DNA from: Bradyrhizobium sp. 1(2017)
Lineage (GTDB): Bacteria; Pseudomonadota; Alphaproteobacteria; Rhizobiales; Xanthobacteraceae
Reading direction: 5' to 3'
Length of the DNA stretch: 64,000 bases
Assembly: GCF_011602485.2 (NCBI RefSeq)
Contig: NZ_CP050022.2
Coordinates: forward strand, 2,934,001 to 2,998,000
Numbering within the stretch: position 1 is the stretch's first letter; every line of letters begins with the position of its first letter. The notes under the pieces are model-generated. The model was given only the letters and a program-made list of their open reading frames with translations, ran no database searches and was not told where the DNA came from. This document shows, in pieces, positions 18,026 to 26,982 of this stretch. The position numbers and the translations under genes are program-made.

Positions 18026-18604
18026 ATGTCGGCAACGGATTGCGAGCAACGGGAAACCGGCTGGGGAGTTCTCGAAGATCTCCCCGGCGATCCCATGATC
18101 TGGGTTTTGATCTTCAGTGAGCTCGCCGCCTTCGGCCTGTTTCTCGGCGCCTTCAGCGTCGCCCGTGCGATCCATCCCGCGACGTTCGCGGCAGGGCAGG
18201 CCACGCTCGATGCACATCTCGCCGGGATCAACACCGTCGTTCTGGTGACCAGCGGATGGGCCGCGGCCCGCGGGACGGCTGCCGCGCGTGGGGGCCGCAG
18301 GCAGGCCGCGCGCGGCTGGCTGTTTGGCGCCATCGCGCTCGGCGCATTCTTCATCGCAGTCAAGTTGTTCGAATATGCAGGGGAGATCGCCCAGGGAAAT
18401 GGTCTGGAGACCAGCCCGTTCTTCACCCTCTATTTTCTGCTCACCGGCTTCCACCTCCTGCATGTCGGCCTCGGCATCGTGATCCTGGCCGTAGTTTCCC
18501 GGAATGCCGAAGCATCTGGCGTGGAGACGGGTGCCGCCTTCTGGCACATGGTCGATCTCTTGTGGGTCGTCATGTTCCCGATCATCTATCTGGTGCAGTC
18601 GTGA
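18026..18604 (+). CDS. norE: Nitric oxide reductase accessory protein NorE
   Basis: A 192-residue membrane protein of the haem-copper oxidase subunit III superfamily with five hydrophobic segments. It begins around GDPMIWVLIFSELAAFGLF (about 23-41), as NorE proteins do, and has the subunit-III-like end GFHLLHVGLGI and FWHMVDLLWVVMFPIIYLV. NorE supports assembly or activity of the NorCB complex. The ATG at 18026 has GGAAAG in front; in-frame codons further upstream lack homology and contain the NnrR box. Confidence 0.88.
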   Translation: MSATDCEQRETGWGVLEDLPGDPMIWVLIFSELAAFGLFLGAFSVARAIHPATFAAGQATLDAHLAGINTVVLVTSGWAAARGTAAARGGRRQAARGWLFGAIALGAFFIAVKLFEYAGEIAQGNGLETSPFFTLYFLLTGFHLLHVGLGIVILAVVSRNAEASGVETGAAFWHMVDLLWVVMFPIIYLVQS

Positions 18605-18864
18605 TTCCGGGGCGTCTCGACGTCACCTGGATCGCGCTGATCGGTCTTGCGCTCGCGACCATTCTGGTCCCATCGCTTGTGGCGCGTCCACTCCTCGGCA
18701 ATGCCCTGCTGCTGGCATTTGCGGCCCTCAAGGGGCACCGTATCGTGCTCGATTTCCTCGACCTTCGGGCTGCGCCCGCGCTCTGGCGCGGTCTCGTCAG
18801 CGCATGGCTCTTCATCGTGCTGTTGCTTGCCTGGCTCGCATCCGCTGCCGTCGCCCTGATCTGA
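18601..18864 (+). CDS. norF: NorF-like small membrane protein (cytochrome oxidase subunit IV family)
   Basis: An 87-residue protein with three hydrophobic segments, starting with GTG that overlaps the norE stop (GTGA at 18601-18604). The segment FAALKGHRIVLDFLDLR near 40-56 is typical of the subunit IV/NorF family. Together with NorE it is thought to support nitric oxide reductase function. The longer frame upstream overlaps norE entirely and is not used. Confidence 0.82.
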   Translation: MIPGRLDVTWIALIGLALATILVPSLVARPLLGNALLLAFAALKGHRIVLDFLDLRAAPALWRGLVSAWLFIVLLLAWLASAAVALI

Positions 18865-18872
18865 CGCGCTCA

Positions 18873-18886
18873 TTGCGCCCTGACAA
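18873..18886. promoter_or_regulatory. Second FNR-family half-conserved box, upstream of norC
   Basis: TTGCG-CCCT-GACAA has one NnrR-type arm and one degenerate arm (TTG...CAA ends kept). It ends 72 bases before the norC ATG, a workable class II position. It would let norCBQD be expressed from its own promoter apart from norEF. Confidence 0.45.
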
Positions 18887-18958
18887 AGAACACGCCGGGC
18901 AAGTCGGCAATAAATCGCAGCATCGCTTTTTGCAGGACTCAACCGGAAAGGATTGGCA

Positions 18959-19411
18959 ATGGCTGAACGCCTGACCAAGTCGGCCGCTCGAAACGTCTTC
19001 TACGGCGGCTCGGCCTTTTTCTTCGCCATCTTCATCGGGCTGACGGCGCACAGCCACTACTACATGGCCACGACCTCCACCGATGCCAAGACGCTGACGT
19101 CCTCGGTGGCCCGCGGCAAGCATGTCTGGGAGAAGCACTCCTGCATCAACTGCCACACGCTGCTCGGCGAAGGTGCCTATTTCGCGCCCGAAGTCGGCAA
19201 CGTCTGGGATCGCTGGGGCGGCAACGAGGACCCGGCGGGTGCACGCGAGACGTTGAAGGCCTGGATGCAGGCACAACCTTCAGGCGCGCCGGGTCGGCGG
19301 CAGATGCCGCAGTTCAACCTCACCGATCAGGAGCTCAACGATCTCGCCGACTTCCTGCAATGGACCTCTACGATCAAGCGCCAGGAGTGGCCGCCGAACA
19401 AGGCCGGTTGA
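18959..19411 (+). CDS. norC: Nitric oxide reductase subunit C (cytochrome c)
   Basis: A 150-residue membrane-anchored cytochrome c. One N-terminal membrane helix spans about residues 12-32. The haem c site CINCH is at 62-66 with the NorC context HTLLGEGAYFAPEVGNVWDR, and the likely Met ligand is in RRQMPQF near 113. NorC passes electrons from periplasmic carriers to NorB. The ATG at 18959 has GGAAAGGA eight bases upstream, so the TTG two codons earlier was not chosen. Confidence 0.95.
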   Translation: MAERLTKSAARNVFYGGSAFFFAIFIGLTAHSHYYMATTSTDAKTLTSSVARGKHVWEKHSCINCHTLLGEGAYFAPEVGNVWDRWGGNEDPAGARETLKAWMQAQPSGAPGRRQMPQFNLTDQELNDLADFLQWTSTIKRQEWPPNKAG

Positions 19412-19449
19412 GCGCATCGCTTCCTGAATCCCTCAAGAGAGAGCCAGAG

Positions 19450-20796
19450 ATGAAATATCAGACCCAGAAAGTCGCGATGCTGTATTTCTACGGCGCGCTG
19501 ACGCTGTTCCTCGCGCAGGTCCTGTTCGGCCTTGTCGCCGGAACGATCTACGTCCTGCCCAACACGCTGTCGACCCTCCTGCCGTTCAACATCGTCAGGA
19601 TGATCCATACCAACGCGCTGATCGTGTGGTCGCTGATCGGCTTCATGGGTGCGACCTACTTCCTGCTTCCGGAAGAGACCGAGACCGAGCTGTACAGCCC
19701 GCTTTTGGCAAAGATCCAGTTCTGGATGTTCTTCGGCGCGGCGGGTGTGGCCGTGGTCGGCTATCTCTTCCACTACCATGAGGGCCGCGAGTTCCTCGAG
19801 CAGCCCTTCATCATCAAGATCGGCATCGTCGTCGTCTGCCTGATGTTCCTGTTCAACGTGACGATGACGGCGCTGACAGGTCGCAAGACCACCGTCACGA
19901 ACATCCTGCTGTTCGGGCTGTGGGGCGTTGCGATCTTCTTCCTGTTCGCCTTCTACAATCCGATCAATCTGGCGGTCGACAAGATGTACTGGTGGTACGT
20001 CGTCCATCTCTGGGTCGAGGGCGTCTGGGAGCTGATCATGGCCTCCATTCTCGCCTATCTGATGATCAAGCTAAACGGCATCGACCGCGAGGTCGTGGAG
20101 AAATGGCTCTACGTCATCATCGGCCTTGCGCTGTTCTCGGGCATCCTCGGCACCGGCCATCACTTCTACTGGATCGGCGCACCGGGCTATTGGCGGTGGA
20201 TCGGCTCGCTGTTCTCCACGCTGGAGGTCGCTCCGTTCTTCACCATGGTGATCTTCACGGTGCAGATGACCTGGAAGGCCGGCCGCAAGCATCCGAACCG
20301 CGCTGCGCTGCTGTGGTCGGTCGGCTGCTCGGTGATGGCGTTCTTGGGAGCCGGCGTCTGGGGCTTCCTGCACACGCTGTCCTCGGTGAACTACTACACC
20401 CACGGCACCCAGGTCACCGCTGCGCACGGCCATCTCGCCTTCTTCGGCGCCTATGTGATGCTGAACCTGTCGGTGATGGCCTACGCGATCCCGCAGCTCA
20501 AGGGACGCGCGCCCTACAATCAGTGGCTCTCCATGGCGAGCTTCTGGATCATGTGCACGGCCATGATGGTGATGACCTTCGCGCTGACCTTTGCCGGCGT
20601 GGTCCAGGTTCACCTCCAGCGCGTGCTCGGCCAGGGCTACATGGACGTGCAGGACCAGCTCGCGATGTTCTACTGGGTCCGGCTCGGCTCCGGCGTGTTC
20701 GTGGCGATCTCCGCTCTGATGTTCGTCTGGGCGGTGCTGGTGCCCGGCCGCGAGAAACAGGCGACGATTCCCGCCGCGCTGCAGCCGGCCGAGTAA
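19450..20796 (+). CDS. norB: Nitric oxide reductase catalytic subunit B
   Basis: A 448-residue, 12-helix haem-copper oxidase relative that reduces two NO to N2O at a haem b3-FeB centre. Metal ligands are visible at the expected places: His53 (IHTNALIVW), His186 with Glu190 (HLWVEGVWE), His237-His238 (GTGHHFYWIG), and His326 and His328 (HGHLAFFGAYVM). It is the short cNor type with no quinol-oxidising extension, matching the norC gene just upstream. Start chosen at MKYQTQKVAMLYFYG; the longer frame overlaps norC. Confidence 0.96.
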   Translation: MKYQTQKVAMLYFYGALTLFLAQVLFGLVAGTIYVLPNTLSTLLPFNIVRMIHTNALIVWSLIGFMGATYFLLPEETETELYSPLLAKIQFWMFFGAAGVAVVGYLFHYHEGREFLEQPFIIKIGIVVVCLMFLFNVTMTALTGRKTTVTNILLFGLWGVAIFFLFAFYNPINLAVDKMYWWYVVHLWVEGVWELIMASILAYLMIKLNGIDREVVEKWLYVIIGLALFSGILGTGHHFYWIGAPGYWRWIGSLFSTLEVAPFFTMVIFTVQMTWKAGRKHPNRAALLWSVGCSVMAFLGAGVWGFLHTLSSVNYYTHGTQVTAAHGHLAFFGAYVMLNLSVMAYAIPQLKGRAPYNQWLSMASFWIMCTAMMVMTFALTFAGVVQVHLQRVLGQGYMDVQDQLAMFYWVRLGSGVFVAISALMFVWAVLVPGREKQATIPAALQPAE

Positions 20797-20858
20797 ATGC
20801 AAACGGCGGCCGTGGTTCGCCGCGGCCACCCGCTTCCCGAACAAACCGGAGAGACGTT

Positions 20859-21668
20859 ATGAAAGCTGTCCTTCACACGGTGACCTCGGCTCCCGAGCTG
20901 CCGGCCTATGTTCCATCCGGAAACGAATGCGGGCTGTTCGAGCATGCCTGGCGACGCCGGCTGCCGGTCCTGCTCAAGGGCCCGACCGGTTGCGGCAAGA
21001 CGCGTTTCGTCGCGCATATGGCGGCGCGGCTGGGATTGCCGCTTCACACCGTCGCCTGTCATGACGATCTCACCGCGGCCGATCTCACCGGCCGCTATCT
21101 GCTTCGCGGCGGCGACACGGTGTGGACCGATGGTCCGTTGACGCGCGCGGTTCGCGAGGGCGGCATCTGCTATCTCGACGAGGTGGTCGAGGCGCGCAAG
21201 GACGTCACCGTGGTGCTTCATCCTCTGACCGACGACCGCCGTATCCTGCCGCTGGAGCGCACCGGCGAGGAATTGGTGGCGCCGAGCAGCTTCATGCTCG
21301 TGGTCTCCTATAATCCCGGCTACCAAACGCTGCTCAAGGCGCTGAAGCCGTCGACGCGGCAGCGCTTCGTCGCCATCGAATTCGGCTTCCTGCCGCCGGA
21401 GCAGGAGATCGCCGTCGTGTCCGCCGAAAGCGGACTGCCGCCGGAGCGCGTGCGGCCGCTGGTCGGGCTGGCTGGCCGGCTGCGTGCGCTTAGGGGCCAC
21501 GACCTGGAGGAGGGCGTCTCGACCCGGCTCGTGGTCTATTGCGCGAGCCTGATCGCCGCCGGCACGCCGATCGCCGATGCCGTGCTTGCCGGCATGATCG
21601 AGCCGCTCACCGACGATGGCGACGTCAAGGCGGCGCTGCTGGACGTCGCGCGTGCCGTGATCGGCTGA
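20859..21668 (+). CDS. norQ: MoxR-type AAA+ ATPase NorQ
   Basis: A 269-residue MoxR/CbbQ/NorQ ATPase. Walker A GPTGCGKT is at 41-48, Walker B around GGICYLDEVVEA near 101-112, and sensor segment LVVSYNPGYQ near 148. The C-terminal CbbQ/NorQ domain has GVSTRLVVYCA. With NorD it works as a chaperone inserting the non-haem iron FeB into NorB. GGAGA lies five bases before the ATG. Confidence 0.94.
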   Translation: MKAVLHTVTSAPELPAYVPSGNECGLFEHAWRRRLPVLLKGPTGCGKTRFVAHMAARLGLPLHTVACHDDLTAADLTGRYLLRGGDTVWTDGPLTRAVREGGICYLDEVVEARKDVTVVLHPLTDDRRILPLERTGEELVAPSSFMLVVSYNPGYQTLLKALKPSTRQRFVAIEFGFLPPEQEIAVVSAESGLPPERVRPLVGLAGRLRALRGHDLEEGVSTRLVVYCASLIAAGTPIADAVLAGMIEPLTDDGDVKAALLDVARAVIG

Positions 21669-21678
21669 GGCTGCTGCG

Positions 21679-23595
21679 ATGCTCGATTTCCTCGAACTGG
21701 AGGAGACGGTTGGCCGCGCCTGGCACCGGATGGTCGGTGGCACCGCGAGCTACCCGGTCCACGACGATCACGCCGTCACGCTCGCCGAGGTGAGGAGCCG
21801 GCTTACGGTGACGTTCCGCGCGCTCGGCGGCGAGACCGGTGTGCAGATCGCGAGCGCAAGCGCGCGAAACTCCGCGCACCGGCTCGGCTGGCGGCAACGC
21901 ATCGGCCTTGGAGACGAGCGCCTCGAGCAGCCGGGCCGCGACGCCGCGACGATCTTCCTTCCCGATCGCATCGCGATCTTCGCCGACCGCGCACTGAACG
22001 CATCGCTCTATCGCTGGCTTGCTGCGTGGTTCGCGGCCGCACCGGTCGAGGCGATCAAGGAAGCCGATCCGCTGCGGCGGGATCTTCTGGTGTTGCGCCG
22101 GGCGAGTGAGACCGCGGTCTGGGTGCTCACGGAGTTCCCGGGGCTTGTCGCCGATTACGCGCAGCTTGCCGCGGCCACCGCCGCCGCTCGGCCTCGTCGT
22201 CCTTTGCCGCGCATTGAGCAGGAGATCGAACAGATCGTCCTGGCATTGCTCGGCGCCGGAAAGGCGCCCGCAGGCAAGCTGTGGCCGGCGATGATGGGGA
22301 CGGGCCCGCTGCCCGACAAGGCGCCGCCGGGCTATCGCTCCATCCTGCCCTGTCCGCTCTGGGGCGACTGCTGGACGCGCCAGCTCTCGCCCGCGCATGC
22401 GGGTGAAGACGAATGCGTGCCGGGCGCGGCACCTGCGCCCTCGGACGATCGTAGACGGTTTGCCGCCCGCGAGCGCGAGGACGATTCAAACCGTCGCGAT
22501 CCCTTCGTGCTCAATCGCATCGAGAAGATCCTGGCGATGGCCGAGATGGTGAATGTCGATCGTCCGGCCGATGACAGCGAAGACGAGGATGCGCAGAAGG
22601 CAGCCGACGATCTCGAGGAGATCACGCTCAGCCGCCGCAGCGGAAAGCCGGCGACACGGCTCAAGTTCGATCTCGACCTTCCGCCCGAGGCGCTCGATGC
22701 TTCTCCACTGAATGCGGATCTCACCTATCCCGAATGGGACTACCGCAGCAGCTCCTATCTGCCCAATCATTGCCGCGTGCTCGCTGGCGCGGCCTCCGAG
22801 CGGGGCGAGGACTGGAAACCGGATGATGCCATGCGCCGGCACATCCGCCAGGTGCGCCGCCGCTTCGAGGTGTTGCATCCGCGTTACGAAGTGATGCGCG
22901 CCCAGACCGACGGTCACGACCTCGATCTCGACGCGCTCGTCCGCGCACGGTGCGACCTTCGTGCCGGCAGCAGCACTGGCCTCGCCCGCATTCACGTCGC
23001 GATGCGTCCGCAGGGTCACGATCTCGCCGTCACGCTGCTCGTCGACGTCTCGCTCTCGACCGATGCCTGGGTCGACGGTTATCGCGTAATCGACGTCGAG
23101 AAGGAGGCGCTGCTCGTGCTCGCGCACGGGCTGTCGGCCTGCGGCGACCACAACAGCATCGTGACCTTCACGTCCCGTCGACGGTCCTGGGTGCGGCTCG
23201 AAACCGTCAAGGCGTTCGGCGAGCCGATGAGCGGGGCGGTGGAGCGCCGCATCGGCGCGCTCAAGCCGGGCTATTACACGCGGATCGGCGCCGCGGTGCG
23301 CCATACCTCGGCCGAGCTCGCGCGGCAGCCGCAGCGCAAGAAGCTGCTGCTCGTCCTCACCGACGGCAAGCCCAACGATGTCGACCATTATGAAGGCCGC
23401 TTCGCGGTCGAGGACGCCCGCAAGTCCGTGCAGGAGGCGCGCCGGCTCGGCTTTGCCGCATTCGGCGTGACCGTGGATGCGACGGCGCAATCCTACTTCC
23501 CGACCCTGTTCGGCCGCGGCGGCTACGCCATCGTCGGCAACATCAAGCGGTTGCCCGCTGCGCTGCCGGCGATCTACCGGCAACTGGCGCATTGA
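21679..23595 (+). CDS. norD: Nitric oxide reductase activation protein NorD
   Basis: A 638-residue cytosolic protein with a long N-terminal adaptor region, an acidic stretch around 275-320, and a C-terminal von Willebrand A domain from about residue 445. The MIDAS sequence is DVSLSTD with a later VLTDGKPNDVDHY. NorD partners the NorQ ring for maturation of NorB. It starts 11 bases after norQ and ends the nor operon. Confidence 0.94.
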   Translation: MLDFLELEETVGRAWHRMVGGTASYPVHDDHAVTLAEVRSRLTVTFRALGGETGVQIASASARNSAHRLGWRQRIGLGDERLEQPGRDAATIFLPDRIAIFADRALNASLYRWLAAWFAAAPVEAIKEADPLRRDLLVLRRASETAVWVLTEFPGLVADYAQLAAATAAARPRRPLPRIEQEIEQIVLALLGAGKAPAGKLWPAMMGTGPLPDKAPPGYRSILPCPLWGDCWTRQLSPAHAGEDECVPGAAPAPSDDRRRFAAREREDDSNRRDPFVLNRIEKILAMAEMVNVDRPADDSEDEDAQKAADDLEEITLSRRSGKPATRLKFDLDLPPEALDASPLNADLTYPEWDYRSSSYLPNHCRVLAGAASERGEDWKPDDAMRRHIRQVRRRFEVLHPRYEVMRAQTDGHDLDLDALVRARCDLRAGSSTGLARIHVAMRPQGHDLAVTLLVDVSLSTDAWVDGYRVIDVEKEALLVLAHGLSACGDHNSIVTFTSRRRSWVRLETVKAFGEPMSGAVERRIGALKPGYYTRIGAAVRHTSAELARQPQRKKLLLVLTDGKPNDVDHYEGRFAVEDARKSVQEARRLGFAAFGVTVDATAQSYFPTLFGRGGYAIVGNIKRLPAALPAIYRQLAH

Positions 23596-23637
23596 GGGAC
23601 AGCAGATGGCACCCACGGCTCGCCCGTACTGAGCTAT

Positions 23638-23654
23638 TGCTCATTTGATGAGCA
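23638..23654. promoter_or_regulatory. Candidate operator of the polyol regulator (HAD/SorC promoter)
   Basis: TGCTCATTTGATGAGCA is a perfect dyad with 7-base arms, 17 bases before the HAD ATG. The ten bases TGAGCATATG at 23649-23658 reappear (inverted) at 25543-25552 inside the larger palindrome before the importer gene. That makes a shared SorC-family binding site likely. Confidence 0.55.
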
Positions 23655-23671
23655 TATGATCGAATGATCGG

Positions 23672-24337
23672 ATGGACCAGGCCCGGCCAACACCCGATCT
23701 CATCATCTTCGATTGCGACGGCGTGCTCGTCGACAGCGAGCTGTTGAGTTGCCGCTGCCTGTCCGACGTGCTGGCCGAGTTCGGCTTCGCACTCACCGAG
23801 GCGCAGGCGCTCGAGCTCTTTCTCGGACGTAGCACCAAGGCGATCGAGCAGCATTATCGCAATCTCGGGCAGATCGTGCCGGATGGCTTCCTGCCGCGAT
23901 TGAAATCGCGCGTGCTCGAGACGTTTGCCGCATCGCTCGAACCGATCCCCGGGGTGAGGGCGGTGGTATCGGAACTGACGGTACCGTTCTGCGTGGCCTC
24001 GTCCAGCGACATCGACCGTGTATCGCTTTCGCTCGACGTCACCGGCCTCAGGCCGCTGTTCGACGATCGCATCTACACGGCTCAGATGGTCAGACACGGA
24101 AAGCCCGCGCCCGATCTCTTCCTTCATGCGGCCGCGCAAATGCGCGCCTCGCCAGCGCGCACGCTGGTGATCGAGGACAGTGTCAGCGGCGTGCAGGCGG
24201 GCAAGGCGGCCGGCATGACCGTCTGGGGATTTGTCGGCGGAAGCCATTACAGCGCCCGGGACGGGCGGGCTATATTGTCCGCTGCCGGGGCCGATCGGGT
24301 CTACGGACGCATGAGCGATTTCTGGAAGGACGTCTGA
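23672..24337 (+). CDS. HAD-superfamily sugar/polyol phosphatase-like hydrolase
   Basis: A 221-residue beta-phosphoglucomutase/phosphatase-type HAD protein. Motif I FDCDGVLVDSE has the nucleophile Asp14 and Asp16; the motif III region is KPAPDLFL near 140, and motif IV is VIEDSVSGVQAGKAAG near 166. It heads the polyol locus and probably removes toxic or misdirected sugar phosphates. The exact substrate cannot be read from sequence. It is followed after 8 bases by the SorC regulator. Confidence 0.88.
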   Translation: MDQARPTPDLIIFDCDGVLVDSELLSCRCLSDVLAEFGFALTEAQALELFLGRSTKAIEQHYRNLGQIVPDGFLPRLKSRVLETFAASLEPIPGVRAVVSELTVPFCVASSSDIDRVSLSLDVTGLRPLFDDRIYTAQMVRHGKPAPDLFLHAAAQMRASPARTLVIEDSVSGVQAGKAAGMTVWGFVGGSHYSARDGRAILSAAGADRVYGRMSDFWKDV

Positions 24338-24345
24338 CGCCTGCC

Positions 24346-25296
24346 ATGGCCGCCGAAAACGAGAAATCAAGGCTCGATGACGCCGCGCGTGCCGGCTGGC
24401 TCTATTTCATTGCCGGCCATACCCAGGACGAGATCGCAAAGATGCTCCAGGTCTCGCGCGCCTCGGCGCAGCGCCTGGTCTCGCTCTGCCTCGCGGAGCG
24501 GCTGATCACGTTTCGGCTCGAGCATCCCATAGCCGCCTGCATGGAACTGGCGGCGCGGCTGAAGGAGCGCTTTGATCTCGTTCACTGCGAGGTGGTGCCG
24601 GCCGACCCTGCGGCGCCGCAAGCCACCGCGGGCATTGCCGAGCGCTGTGCCAATTTGCTCGATTCCACGCTTCGCTCGGAGACGCCTGTCATCGTCGCGC
24701 TCGGCACCGGCCGCGCGGTACGCGCCGCTGTCGAGCGCGTCACGCCGATCGACCGGCCCAACCACCAGATCGTCTCGCTGGTCGGCAACATCTCCGCCGA
24801 CGGCTCGGCGAGCTTCTACGACACCGTCGGCCGGCTCGCCGACCGCACCGGCGCGCGGCACTATCCGATGCCGCTGCCGTTCCTGATGTCATCGGAGGAC
24901 GAGCGCAACAAGATGGTCCGCATCGAGCCGATCGCCAAGGTGAAAGCGGTCGCGGCCAAGGCGGACTTGCGCCTCGTCGGCGTCGGTCAGATGGACCAGA
25001 AGGCGCAGGTGCATGTCGACGGCTTCGTCACCCGTGACGAATTGTTCGAGATGATGCGGTTGGGCGCTATCGGCGAGATCACCGGCTGGGCCTATGACTC
25101 CAAGGGCCGCCTGCTCAAATCCGGCACCAACAAGCGCCTGACCAGCATTCCGCCGGAGGTCCCGGCCAAAACCATCACGATCGGCGCTGCGGTCGGTGCT
25201 GCGAAGGTTGGAGCAATCGCGGCGGCGCTGAGCGGGGGCTTGATCAACGGCCTGATCACCGACGAGACGACGGCACGGGCGATTCTGGAGCGATAG
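24346..25296 (+). CDS. SorC/DeoR-type sugar-binding transcriptional regulator
   Basis: A 316-residue regulator with an N-terminal helix-turn-helix (about residues 19-55, including HTQDEIAKMLQVSRASAQRL). A SorC sugar-binding domain follows, related to glucosamine-6-phosphate isomerase-like folds (VALGTGRAVRAAVERV near 110, GVGQMD near 212, TSIPPEV near 267). The family senses phosphorylated sugars or polyols. It lies between the HAD gene and the importer genes. Two palindromes sharing a 10-base core (23638-23658 and 25519-25553) are its likely sites. Confidence 0.9.
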   Translation: MAAENEKSRLDDAARAGWLYFIAGHTQDEIAKMLQVSRASAQRLVSLCLAERLITFRLEHPIAACMELAARLKERFDLVHCEVVPADPAAPQATAGIAERCANLLDSTLRSETPVIVALGTGRAVRAAVERVTPIDRPNHQIVSLVGNISADGSASFYDTVGRLADRTGARHYPMPLPFLMSSEDERNKMVRIEPIAKVKAVAAKADLRLVGVGQMDQKAQVHVDGFVTRDELFEMMRLGAIGEITGWAYDSKGRLLKSGTNKRLTSIPPEVPAKTITIGAAVGAAKVGAIAAALSGGLINGLITDETTARAILER

Positions 25297-25405
25297 GGCG
25301 CGACCTCTCCACTTGCTCTCCACCTGCCCATGGTCCGCGAAGGCGGACGATCCGGTGCGCCGTGGCCCGGGTTGAGACAACAAACCCACTGGACGGAGTA
25401 CTGGA

Positions 25406-25423
25406 TGCCCGCCTGCGCGGGCA
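25406..25423. repeat. Short hairpin repeat after the SorC gene
   Basis: TGCCCGC (25406-25412) and GCGGGCA (25417-25423) form a tight hairpin within a stretch resembling the common Bradyrhizobium intergenic element (GGATGCCCGCC...GGGCATGAC). It may end the HAD-SorC transcript. The rest of 25297-25518 shows nothing I recognise. Confidence 0.5.
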
Positions 25424-25518
25424 TGACAGCGAGAGTGCGGCGGCATCTAATCCCGCACCGCAGCACTCATAAGTTGCCGAAGCGCCCGCGCGCCTGCTTG
25501 ACAAGCGTCATCCCAATG

Positions 25519-25553
25519 TTGAACATACGCCCAACGCGTGGGCATATGCTCAA
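25519..25553. promoter_or_regulatory. Large palindromic operator before the polyol importer operon
   Basis: Arms of 15 bases, TTGAACATACGCCCA (25519-25533) and TGGGCATATGCTCAA (25539-25553), are complementary with two mismatches around a 5-base centre. It ends 24 bases before the GTG start and 11 bases before the ribosome site AAGGGAGGT (25565-25573), so bound protein would block or steer transcription. The right half carries the same TGAGCATATG core found before the HAD gene. Confidence 0.65.
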
Positions 25554-25577
25554 AGACGCGACTCAAGGGAGGTCACC

Positions 25578-26891
25578 GTGAAACATGTCCTGGGCGCCGT
25601 CTGCGGCGCGTCCTGCCTGCTGCTGGCCGTCCCCGCGATGGCCGAAACGACCCTGACGATCGCCACCGTGAACAACGGCGACATGATCCGCATGCAGGGA
25701 CTTACGAGCGAATTCACCAAGAAGAATCCGGACATCACCGTGAAATGGGTGACGCTGGAGGAGAACGTGCTGCGCCAGCGCGTCACCACCGATATCGCCA
25801 CCAAGGGCGGCCAGTTCGACGTCCTCACCATCGGCACCTACGAGGTGCCGATCTGGGCCAAGAAGGGCTGGCTGGTGCCGCTCGCCAATCTCGGTGCCGA
25901 TTACGATGTCGCCGATCTCCTGCCCAAGATCAAGGACGCGGTCTCCGCCGACGGCAAGCTCTACGCCGCGCCGTTCTACGGCGAGAGCTCGATGGTGATG
26001 TACCGCACCGATTTGTTCGAGAAGGCTGGCCTGAAGATGCCGGAGAAACCGGCCTGGGATTTCGTGATCGACGCCGCCAAGAAGCTCACCGACAAGAGCG
26101 CCGGCACCTACGGCATCTGCCTGCGCGGCAAGGCCGGCTGGGGCGAGAACATGGCGTTCCTTTCGGCCATGGCCAATTCCTACGGCGCGCGCTGGTTCGA
26201 TGAGAAGTGGCAGCCGCAGTTCAATACGCCGGAATGGAAGGCGACGCTCACGACCTACGTCAACCTGATGAAGGAAGCCGGCCCGCCCGGCGCGAGCTCC
26301 AACGGCTTCAACGAGAATCTGGCGCTGTTCAACGCCGGCAAATGCGCGATGTGGATCGACGCCACGGTCGCGGCGTCCTTCGTCACCAACCCGAAGGAGT
26401 CCAAGGTCGCCGACAAGGTCGGCTTCGCGCTCGCGCCCAACACCGGGCTCGGCAAGAACGCGAACTGGCTGTGGGCCTGGAACCTTGCGATTCCCGCCGG
26501 CTCGAAGAAGACCGAGGCGGCCGAGAAGTTCATCGCCTGGGCGACGAGCAAGGACTACACCAAGCTTGTGGCGTCGAAGGAGGGCTGGGCCAACGTACCG
26601 CCGGGCACGCGGACCTCGCTCTACAACAACGAGGACTATCTGAAGGTCGCTCCCTTCGCGAAGCTGACGCTGGCCTCGATCGATGCCGCCGATCCGAACA
26701 AGCCGACGGTGAAGCCGGTGCCGTATGTCGGCGTTCAATACGCCGCGATCCCCGAATTCCAGGGCATCGGCACGCAGGTAGGTCAGCAATTCTCCGCCGC
26801 GCTCGCAGGATCGATGACAGTCGATGCCGCACTGACGGCCGCGCAATCGGCGACCGAGCGCGAGATGAAGCGCGCCGGCTACATCAAGTGA
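25578..26891 (+). CDS. smoE: Polyol (sorbitol/mannitol-type) ABC importer, binding protein
   Basis: A 437-residue extracellular solute-binding protein family 1 member with a signal peptide (about 1-22). The stretches TIATVNNGDMIRMQGLT, EENVLRQRVTTDIATKGGQF, TIGTYEVPIWA and YGICLRGKAGWGENMAF are those of SmoE of the sorbitol-mannitol system in Rhodobacter, as I remember it. The GTG start has a near-ideal ribosome site (AAGGGAGGT). First gene of smoEFGK, under the palindrome at 25519-25553. Confidence 0.88.
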   Translation: MKHVLGAVCGASCLLLAVPAMAETTLTIATVNNGDMIRMQGLTSEFTKKNPDITVKWVTLEENVLRQRVTTDIATKGGQFDVLTIGTYEVPIWAKKGWLVPLANLGADYDVADLLPKIKDAVSADGKLYAAPFYGESSMVMYRTDLFEKAGLKMPEKPAWDFVIDAAKKLTDKSAGTYGICLRGKAGWGENMAFLSAMANSYGARWFDEKWQPQFNTPEWKATLTTYVNLMKEAGPPGASSNGFNENLALFNAGKCAMWIDATVAASFVTNPKESKVADKVGFALAPNTGLGKNANWLWAWNLAIPAGSKKTEAAEKFIAWATSKDYTKLVASKEGWANVPPGTRTSLYNNEDYLKVAPFAKLTLASIDAADPNKPTVKPVPYVGVQYAAIPEFQGIGTQVGQQFSAALAGSMTVDAALTAAQSATEREMKRAGYIK

Positions 26892-26982
26892 ACCCGGGCT
26901 CTTCCTCCTGAGCTCAGACTTGCGGCCATTCGATCCACTCGCGGATGGATGGCCGCCTTCTTCCCCGAAGGAGAAGCCAGGG

